Positions 58,716 to 64,000 of a DNA stretch of 64,000 bases are shown in pieces. Below the pieces are notes generated by a model that was not told the DNA's origin, made no database searches, and saw only the letters and a program-made list of their open reading frames with translations. This DNA comes from CAVSVP01 sp963731125 (GTDB taxonomy: Bacteria > Pseudomonadota > Gammaproteobacteria > Competibacterales > Competibacteraceae). Numbering within the stretch: position 1 is the stretch's first letter; the number at the start of each line of letters is the position of its first letter. The position numbers and the translations under genes are program-made. The stretch is from positions 1-64,000 of the forward strand of contig CAVSVP010000029.1 in NCBI GenBank assembly GCA_963731125.1, in the 5' to 3' direction.

Positions 58716-59105
58716 CTACACACGACGTCTTTTGGGTGGACGACAGCCATTATGGGGGATAGGAGTCACATCCATAATATTCGTAATTTTGAAGCCGGCA
58801 GCATTCAACGCCCGCACTGCAGATTCCCGACCAGGCCCGGGGCCTTTCACATTAACTTCCAGGTTTTTGACGCCAAATTCCTTAACAGCGTTGCCTACGC
58901 GTTCTGCAGCAACTTGAGCCGCAAAAGGAGTACTCTTACGAGAACCGCGAAAACCAGAGCCACCGGCCGTCGCCCAAGCGAGGGAATTGCCTTGCCGGTC
59001 GGTTATGGTAATAATTGTGTTATTAAAAGAAGCGTGGATATGCGCAACGCCCTCCACGACATTTTTCTTAACGCGTTTACGAGTCTTGCTAACCGGCTTT
59101 GCCAC
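58716..59105 (-). CDS. rpsK: 30S ribosomal protein S11
   Basis: This 129-residue protein reads GVAHIHASFNNTIITITDRQGNSLAWATAGGSGFRGSRKSTPFAAQ and ends with the conserved TPIPHNGCRPPKRRRV. It forms the 30S platform with S6 and S18. It lies between rpsM and rpsD in the alpha operon. Confidence 0.98.
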   Translation of the reverse strand: MAKPVSKTRKRVKKNVVEGVAHIHASFNNTIITITDRQGNSLAWATAGGSGFRGSRKSTPFAAQVAAERVGNAVKEFGVKNLEVNVKGPGPGRESAVRALNAAGFKITNIMDVTPIPHNGCRPPKRRRV

Positions 59106-59138
59106 CTTATAACCTCGGTAATTTGCACGTAGTTATGG

Positions 59139-59495
59139 CTATTTGCGAATTGCGCGACGCGGCCCTTTTCGAGTCCGGGCATTGGTACGTGTACGTTGCC
59201 CTCGTAATGGAAGCCCGCGCCGATGGCGTAAGCCGCGATAGCACCCTAAATCCATTAGGCGCTTAATGTTCATAGACACTTCACGGCGTAAGTCACCTTC
59301 AACAGCAAACTTGGCGACTGCCGCACGCAATACCTCAAGCTGTGCTTCATCCAAATCTCTAATTTTTTTCTCTAGCGCAACATCCGCTGCTGTACATATC
59401 TGGCGAGCCCGGCTTGGGCCAATACCGTAAATTGCCTGCAATGCGATTACCGCATGTTTATTGACCGGAAGATTAATACCTGCGATACGGGCCAT
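59139..59495 (-). CDS. rpsM: 30S ribosomal protein S13
   Basis: This 118-residue protein begins ARIAGINLPVNKHAVIALQAIYGIG, has the H2TH-like helices and ends RGLPLRGQRTRTNARTRKGPRRA. It is in the 30S head, contacting P-site tRNA and L5. It is the first gene of the alpha operon, after rpmJ. Confidence 0.98.
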   Translation of the reverse strand: MARIAGINLPVNKHAVIALQAIYGIGPSRARQICTAADVALEKKIRDLDEAQLEVLRAAVAKFAVEGDLRREVSMNIKRLMDLGCYRGLRHRRGLPLRGQRTRTNARTRKGPRRAIRK

Positions 59496-59579
59496 GCATT
59501 AAACTCCTGCATTATTGCGAAAGGCCGAACTCAAAAAACCAAGAACCTTATCTTATAACATAACAAAAGTCAAATAATA

Positions 59580-59693
59580 TTAACCTTGGCGTTGTTTATG
59601 GCGGTTATCTTTGCAAATCACACGTACGACACCATCGCGCCGTACGATTTTACAGTTGCGGCAAATCTTTTTTACTGAAGCACGAACTTTCAT
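59580..59693 (-). CDS. rpmJ: 50S ribosomal protein L36
   Basis: This short 37-residue protein, MKVRASVKKICRNCKIVRRD followed by GVVRVICKDNRHKQRQG, has Cys11, Cys14, Cys27 and His32, so it is the zinc-binding form. It lies at its usual place between secY and rpsM. AGGAGATCT precedes the ATG. Confidence 0.96.
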   Translation of the reverse strand: MKVRASVKKICRNCKIVRRDGVVRVICKDNRHKQRQG

Positions 59694-59763
59694 AGTTAGA
59701 TCTCCTAATAATTAGCTAGTAGTTACGTTTGTTACATTTAGAAAGAGATATTGAAAAGCCCCA

Positions 59764-61098
59764 CTAGCGAATTAATCCCTGCCGACCCTGACCTTTAAAA
59801 GTGGCTTTTTTCATTAAGCTTTCATATTGATGAGACATGAGATGAGCTTGAACTTGAGCCATGAAATCCATGACCACCACAACAATAATCAGTAACGAAG
59901 TGCCGCCGAAATAAAAAGGCACATTCCAGTAGAGAATTAAAAACTCCGGCAATAAACAGACACCGGTAATATAAATTGCGCCCATCATTGTTAGGCGGGT
60001 AAGTACCTTGTCAATATAGGCAGCTGTTTGCGCACCAGGGCGAATACCAGGAATGAAGGCTCCTGATTTCTTCAACTGATCGGCAGTGTCTTTAGAATTG
60101 AAGACTAAAGCAGTATAGAAAAAGCAGAAAAAAATGATCAATCCAGCGTAACAAACTACGTACAGCGGTTGCCCTGGCGATAACGTTGAACTGATGTCAG
60201 CTAACCAACCCATGCCCGGCGAATTGCCTAGCCAATTACCCAGCGTGGCGGGAAACAAAATTAGGCTTGAGGCAAAGATCGGTGGAATTACACCAGACAT
60301 ATTAAGTTTCAAGGGCAAGTGACTGCTCTGCGCAGCGTAAAGCTTGCGACCCTGCTGACGTTTTGCGTAGTTTACCGTAATTCGCCGCTGCCCACGCTCA
60401 ACAAACACGACGAAAGTGGTTACCGCTAACGCAAGCACTAACAAGAACAGCACTAACATAGCGTGCAGTTCACCAGTACGCGCCAATTCCAGCGTTCCCC
60501 CTACAGCATTGGGCAGTCCCGCGACGATGCCCGCAAAAATAATCATGGAGATGCCATTGCCAATACCGCGCTCGGTCACCTGCTCACCAAGCCACATCAA
60601 AAATACGGTTCCCGTCACCAGAGTGACTACCGCGGTCAATACGAAAGCGGGACCAGGAGCTATCACCACAGAACTGCCACCAACCATCTGGTTCTGCAAA
60701 GCGACACTAACGCCTATGGATTGGAAAGTCGCCAAAGCAACCGTTAGATAACGGGTATACTGGGTGATCTTCCGCCGTCCGGTGTTGCCCTCTTTTTTCA
60801 GTTGTTCCAGGGTCGGCACAACTACCGACATCAACTGCATGATAATGGAGGCAGAAATATAAGGCATAATGCCGAGCGCAAAAATACTTAACCGCTGCAG
60901 AGCCCCACCGGAAAACATGTTAAACATGTCTAGAATGGTACCGCGCTGCTGCTCAAACAACTGAGCCATTGCATCGGGATTAATGCCGGGCACAGGAATA
61001 TGCGTGCCGATCCGAAAGACTACCAGCGCTCCCAGCAAAAATAGTAGACGCTGGCGGAGTTCGGTCATTTTTCCGATGTTCGGCAGGGAAGATGCCAT
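59764..61098 (-). CDS. secY: preprotein translocase subunit SecY
   Basis: This 444-residue integral membrane protein has ten helices: RQRLLFLLGALVVFRIGTHIPVPGI, the plug-region FNMFSGGALQRLSIFALGIMPYI, VTERGIGNGISMIIFAGIVAGLP and the cytoplasmic loop INYAKRQQGRKLYA-type segment with Arg/Lys used by SecA. It is the channel of the Sec translocon. It lies between rplO and rpmJ as in other spc operons. Confidence 0.98.
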   Translation of the reverse strand: MASSLPNIGKMTELRQRLLFLLGALVVFRIGTHIPVPGINPDAMAQLFEQQRGTILDMFNMFSGGALQRLSIFALGIMPYISASIIMQLMSVVVPTLEQLKKEGNTGRRKITQYTRYLTVALATFQSIGVSVALQNQMVGGSSVVIAPGPAFVLTAVVTLVTGTVFLMWLGEQVTERGIGNGISMIIFAGIVAGLPNAVGGTLELARTGELHAMLVLFLLVLALAVTTFVVFVERGQRRITVNYAKRQQGRKLYAAQSSHLPLKLNMSGVIPPIFASSLILFPATLGNWLGNSPGMGWLADISSTLSPGQPLYVVCYAGLIIFFCFFYTALVFNSKDTADQLKKSGAFIPGIRPGAQTAAYIDKVLTRLTMMGAIYITGVCLLPEFLILYWNVPFYFGGTSLLIIVVVVMDFMAQVQAHLMSHQYESLMKKATFKGQGRQGLIR

Positions 61099-61104
61099 AA
61101 GTAG

Positions 61105-61539
61105 TTACTCTTTGATCTTGCCGCCGGCCGCTTCTATGGCCGCTCGTGCTCCCTTGGTTACCGCCAGCCCCTGTACGGTGACTGGTTTTTCGAGATTACC
61201 GGAAGCGATTACCTTGGCATGTTTTACGGACCCAGAGACAATATTAGCGATTTTGAGTGCTGTAAGATCAACGACTTCAGCAGTGACCGCAGCCAATTCA
61301 TGAAGTCGCACCTCAGTCGTGTCCTTTGCTGTCATAGAGCGGAACCCTCTCTTCGGCAATCGCCGTTGTAAGGGCATCTGACCGCCTTCAAAACCCACTT
61401 TATGAAAACCTCCTGCCCGGGAACGCTGACCTTTATGGCCACGACCGCATGTCTTGCCGAGTCCGGAACCAATTCCGCGGCCAACGCGCTTACTGGAGGA
61501 TTTACTGTTTGCAGCCGGTTTGATGCTATGCAGACGCAT
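61105..61539 (-). CDS. rplO: 50S ribosomal protein L15
   Basis: This 144-residue protein, MRLHSIKPAANSKSSSKRVGRGIGSGLGKTCGRGHKGQRSRAG, has the glycine-rich L15 N-terminus. I start at ATG 61539, preceded by GAGGACAAGT. Five extra codons upstream are not typical. The start overlaps the end of rpmD by 14 bases, indicating coupled translation. Confidence 0.97.
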   Translation of the reverse strand: MRLHSIKPAANSKSSSKRVGRGIGSGLGKTCGRGHKGQRSRAGGFHKVGFEGGQMPLQRRLPKRGFRSMTAKDTTEVRLHELAAVTAEVVDLTALKIANIVSGSVKHAKVIASGNLEKPVTVQGLAVTKGARAAIEAAGGKIKE

Positions 61540-61723
61540 ACTTGTCCTCCTCAACCTTGAGCATATAAGACACTTTATTGATCATACCGCGGTTTTCGGC
61601 GGTATCTTCAACATACACACTGTGATGCATGCGCCGCAGCCCTAGGCCCCGCACACATGCCTTGTGCGAGGGCAGACGGCCATTAAGGCTCTTCACTAGC
61701 GTTACTTTAACCTTGCCAGCCAT
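61526..61723 (-). CDS. rpmD: 50S ribosomal protein L30
   Basis: This 65-residue protein contains KVKVTLVKSLNGRLPSHKACVRGLGLRRMHH, the L30 fold. The C-terminus EEDKYASA is slightly longer than the usual 59-60 residues and runs into the rplO start. Confidence 0.96.
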   Translation of the reverse strand: MAGKVKVTLVKSLNGRLPSHKACVRGLGLRRMHHSVYVEDTAENRGMINKVSYMLKVEEDKYASA

Positions 61724-61724
61724 G

Positions 61725-62237
61725 TCAGCTTCCTAATATCTCGTCAACTGATTTACCTCGCTTGGTAGCGATGCGTGTAGGTGAAGACATTTCAGTTAAT
61801 GCACGCAAAGTCGCTCGCACAACGTTGATAGGATTGCGTGAGCCAAAGCATTTAGCGAGCACGTCTTTGACACCTAAAACTTCAAACACAGCACGCATAG
61901 GGCCACCGGCAATAATGCCGGTGCCATCGGAAGCCGGCTGCATAAAAACCTGGGCAGCACCGTGATAGGCGGTAGCAGAGTACTGTAACGTGCCGCCCTT
62001 AAGAGGAACCCTTTGCAGGTTTTTCCTGGCCTTTTCCATGGCTTTTTGAATTGCGATGGGCACTTCGCGCGCTTTACCGTAACCAAAGCCAACTCGACCA
62101 TTACCATCACCCACTACTGTCAGAGCAGTGAAACCAAACTGGCGGCCACCCTTAACCACCTTGGCCACACGATTAACAGTAATTAGCTTCTCGCTTAAGC
62201 CATCAGAACTCTGCGAGCTTTCGATATTTGTCGCCAT
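61725..62237 (-). CDS. rpsE: 30S ribosomal protein S5
   Basis: This 170-residue protein has LITVNRVAKVVKGGRQFGFTALTVVGDGNGRVGFGYGKAREVP (double-stranded RNA-binding N-terminal domain) and AGGPMRAVFEVLGVKDVLAKCFGSRNPINVVRAT. It helps decoding fidelity. The ATG follows rplR by ten bases. Confidence 0.98.
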   Translation of the reverse strand: MATNIESSQSSDGLSEKLITVNRVAKVVKGGRQFGFTALTVVGDGNGRVGFGYGKAREVPIAIQKAMEKARKNLQRVPLKGGTLQYSATAYHGAAQVFMQPASDGTGIIAGGPMRAVFEVLGVKDVLAKCFGSRNPINVVRATLRALTEMSSPTRIATKRGKSVDEILGS

Positions 62238-62247
62238 TGTTCACCTT

Positions 62248-62601
62248 TTAAAATTGCAGGCCGTTTTCCCGAGCAGCGTCGGCCAGAGCTTTGACACGAC
62301 CGTGGTATTTAAAACCGGAACGATCGAATGCGACCTCTGTGATGCCCTTGGCTTTGGCTTTATCCGCGACTACCTGGCCCACTAACCGGGCAGCTTCAAT
62401 ATTACCTGTGCTTTTTAAGCCTTGGCGCACAGCGGCCTCAAGCGTAGAAGCAGCCGCCACCACTTCAGCTCCGCTCGGCGTGATAATCTGTGCATAAATA
62501 TGGCGAGGAGTGCGATGCACACACAAGCGATGAATTCCCAATTCACGAATCTTCATTCGAGTTCGTAAGCCGCGGCGTAGACGTGCAACTTTTTTATCCA
62601 T
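62248..62601 (-). CDS. rplR: 50S ribosomal protein L18
   Basis: This 117-residue protein, MDKKVARLRRGLRTRMKIRELGIHRLCVHRTPRHIYAQII, ends FDRSGFKYHGRVKALADAARENGLQF, the invariant L18 C-terminus. It binds 5S rRNA with L5. Confidence 0.98.
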   Translation of the reverse strand: MDKKVARLRRGLRTRMKIRELGIHRLCVHRTPRHIYAQIITPSGAEVVAAASTLEAAVRQGLKSTGNIEAARLVGQVVADKAKAKGITEVAFDRSGFKYHGRVKALADAARENGLQF

Positions 62602-62606
62602 ACTGC

Positions 62607-63140
62607 TTACTTCTTTTTGGCTTCTTTGAGAATGATGGTTTCATCCCCATAGCGCACACCCTTACCTTTGTAAGGTTCCGGTGGCCGATGGGCGCGTATT
62701 TTAGCCGCTACCTGGCCCACTTGCTGTTTGTCAACACCTCTCACCACGATTTCCGTTTGGCTCGGCGTTTCAACAGTAATCCCTTCCGGCACCTTAAATT
62801 CAATCGGATGAGAAAATCCTAAACTCAAATTCAGCACCTTGCCTTGCGCCTGAGCACGATAACCCACGCCGACTAGTTGCAATCTGCGCTCAAAGCCATT
62901 ACTGACACCAATTACCAGGTTGTTGACGAGAGCCCGCATGGTACCCGCCAGCGCTCGATGTTCTGCAGCTCCAGAAGCAGCGACAATCTGTAACTGATCA
63001 TCTTCCCGAACGAGCTTAACTGTGGGATGTAGGGACAATTCCATCGTTCCCTTCTTGCCTTTTACTGCGATAACTTGGTCATTAATGAAAACATCAACGC
63101 CGGTAGGGATGCTGATGGGTTTCTTAGCAACTCGAGACAT
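62607..63140 (-). CDS. rplF: 50S ribosomal protein L6
   Basis: This 177-residue protein starts SRVAKKPISIPTGVDVFIND and has the duplicated L6 fold, with RVRAHRPPEPYKGKGVRY-type C-terminal sequence (KIRAHRPPEPYKGKGVRYGDE). I use ATG 63140. The frame back to 63185 enters the end of rpsH. Confidence 0.98.
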   Translation of the reverse strand: MSRVAKKPISIPTGVDVFINDQVIAVKGKKGTMELSLHPTVKLVREDDQLQIVAASGAAEHRALAGTMRALVNNLVIGVSNGFERRLQLVGVGYRAQAQGKVLNLSLGFSHPIEFKVPEGITVETPSQTEIVVRGVDKQQVGQVAAKIRAHRPPEPYKGKGVRYGDETIILKEAKKK

Positions 63141-63159
63141 GGGACTTCTTCCCTGCTGA

Positions 63160-63555
63160 TTATGCAACAGTACAGAGAACTTCACCGCCGTGTCCGGCAG
63201 CGCGTGCGGCCCGGTCCGTCATAACGCCCCGGGAAGTAGAGATGATAGCTACACCCAAGCCACCAAGGACTTTAGGTAGTTCATCACTTCCTTTAAAAAC
63301 CCGTAAACCAGGTCGACTAATACGCTGAATTTTTTCTATAACCGGTTTACTCTCGAAATACTTAAGGATAATGCTCAGTTCAGGCTTACCATCAAGCTCA
63401 GTTACCGTGAAATCAGTAATGTAACCCTCACTTTTTAAAACTTCGGCGATAGCGATTTTTAGCTTGGAAGACGGCATAATCACTTGGGTTTTCGCCGCGT
63501 TTTGGGCATTGCGAATACGGGTCAGCATATCCGCGATGGGATCCGTCATGCTCAT
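63160..63555 (-). CDS. rpsH: 30S ribosomal protein S8
   Basis: This 131-residue protein, MSMTDPIADMLTRIRNAQNAAK, ends with ISTSRGVMTDRAARAAGHGGEVLCTVA, the highly conserved S8 end. In E. coli S8 represses the spc operon by binding near rplE. The start matches E. coli. Confidence 0.98.
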   Translation of the reverse strand: MSMTDPIADMLTRIRNAQNAAKTQVIMPSSKLKIAIAEVLKSEGYITDFTVTELDGKPELSIILKYFESKPVIEKIQRISRPGLRVFKGSDELPKVLGGLGVAIISTSRGVMTDRAARAAGHGGEVLCTVA

Positions 63556-63650
63556 TTTCTAAAGAACTCCTGAGTGGTCAGTATCAGGGCTTATGCTGTC
63601 GGACAAGCGCCTTCCACTTAAAACTTTAGGAAGTTGCGTAACTTAACCGG

Positions 63651-63956
63651 CTACCAACTGGCTTTACGCAGTCCAGGGATATCACCGCGCATGGCCGCTT
63701 CACGCAACTTATTGCGGCCGAGGCCAAACTTTCGATAATAGCCATGCGGCCGGCCCGTCAACCGACAACGATTGTGGGCACGTACCGGACTAGAATTACG
63801 AGGTAAAGATTGTAGCTCTACTTGAGCTGCTAGGCGTTGTTCACTGGTACTCACTGGAGTGCGGATGATTTCCTTAAGTTCAGCGCGCTTAGCCGAATAC
63901 TTTTGAATAAAATGAACACGCTTAATTTCACGATTTACCATAGACTTTTTAGCCAT
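63651..63956 (-). CDS. rpsN: 30S ribosomal protein S14
   Basis: This 101-residue protein, AKKSMVNREIKRVHFIQKYSAKRAELKEII, ends RPHGYYRKFGLGRNKLREAAMRGDIPGLRKASW. The length shows the long zinc-free form. It lies between rplE and rpsH. Confidence 0.98.
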   Translation of the reverse strand: MAKKSMVNREIKRVHFIQKYSAKRAELKEIIRTPVSTSEQRLAAQVELQSLPRNSSPVRAHNRCRLTGRPHGYYRKFGLGRNKLREAAMRGDIPGLRKASW

Positions 63957-63964
63957 GTTATTGC

Positions 63965-64000
63965 TTAGCTCCTAAACGGAAAGTTAAATGCTGCTAACAG
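63965..64000 (-). CDS. rplE: 50S ribosomal protein L5, 3' end (partial)
   Basis: The last codons, LLAAFNFPFRS and TAA, are the conserved end of L5 (compare LLAAFDFPFRK in E. coli). The gene continues beyond the right edge, as expected upstream of rpsN in the spc operon. Confidence 0.92.
   Translation of the reverse strand: MLAAFNFPFRS

Overview
The window looks like a chromosomal segment of a marine gammaproteobacterium. The right end carries the spc and alpha ribosomal operons in standard proteobacterial order (rplE to rplQ), beside hemB, aroE and mfd. The dense GAACCTC heptamer arrays and many Rpn-type nuclease genes suggest a Chromatiales organism such as Nitrosococcus. That name is an inference from pattern, not a database match.

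Layout. (1) 1-2.2 kb: rfaH, a decayed Uma2 gene, a HEPN/nucleotidyltransferase pair and a galE remnant. (2) 2.25-3.2 kb: an intact UDP-glucuronate decarboxylase gene (uxs). (3) 3.2-16 kb: an accessory island built from a few modules copied, truncated and reshuffled: two families of Rpn nucleases, four-helix-bundle (S23-type) genes, MNT/HepT and DUF433/DUF5615 toxin-antitoxin pairs, AbrB remnants, uxs 3' fragments, GNNCCTC heptamer arrays and two MITE families. (4) 16-18.9 kb: an ops/JUMPstart element, an EPS-type MarR regulator and a second uxs cut by an IS4-family element. (5) 18.9-31.8 kb: an exopolysaccharide locus with two AT-rich sulfotransferases, a Wzx flippase, an IS5-family element, a Wzy-like polymerase, five glycosyltransferases, duplicated acyltransferases and a methyltransferase, facing a secreted beta-helix protein on the other strand. 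(6) 34.3-37.2 kb: a second toxin-antitoxin cluster in which most toxins are broken. (7) 37.4-41.6 kb: a glycosyltransferase, gmd, fcl and a YdcF-like gene. (8) 42-64 kb: a mostly conserved core with katE, a WecA-like transferase, mfd, a YihY-family gene, mak, a PPOX-family gene, aroE, hemB, a deacetylase, an AI-2E-type permease and the ribosomal operons.

How the genes fit together (inference): RfaH, encoded at 300-803, would load at the ops element at 16013 and carry transcription through the long EPS operon. UDP-xylose from Uxs and GDP-L-fucose from Gmd and Fcl are likely sugar donors. The sulfotransferases, acyltransferases and methyltransferase suggest a decorated, possibly sulfated polymer exported by a Wzx/Wzy route. 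The IS4 insertion in the operon copy of uxs leaves the copy at 2252 as the only intact source of that enzyme in the window.

The most unusual signals are in the 3.2-16 kb island. Both Rpn families keep a ribosome-binding site and ATG inside the gene, just before a 12-bp tandem repeat whose copy number differs between paralogs. This is the arrangement expected for intragenic RpnS-type antitoxins. Heptamer arrays sit at several module junctions, and two uxs copies bracket the island.
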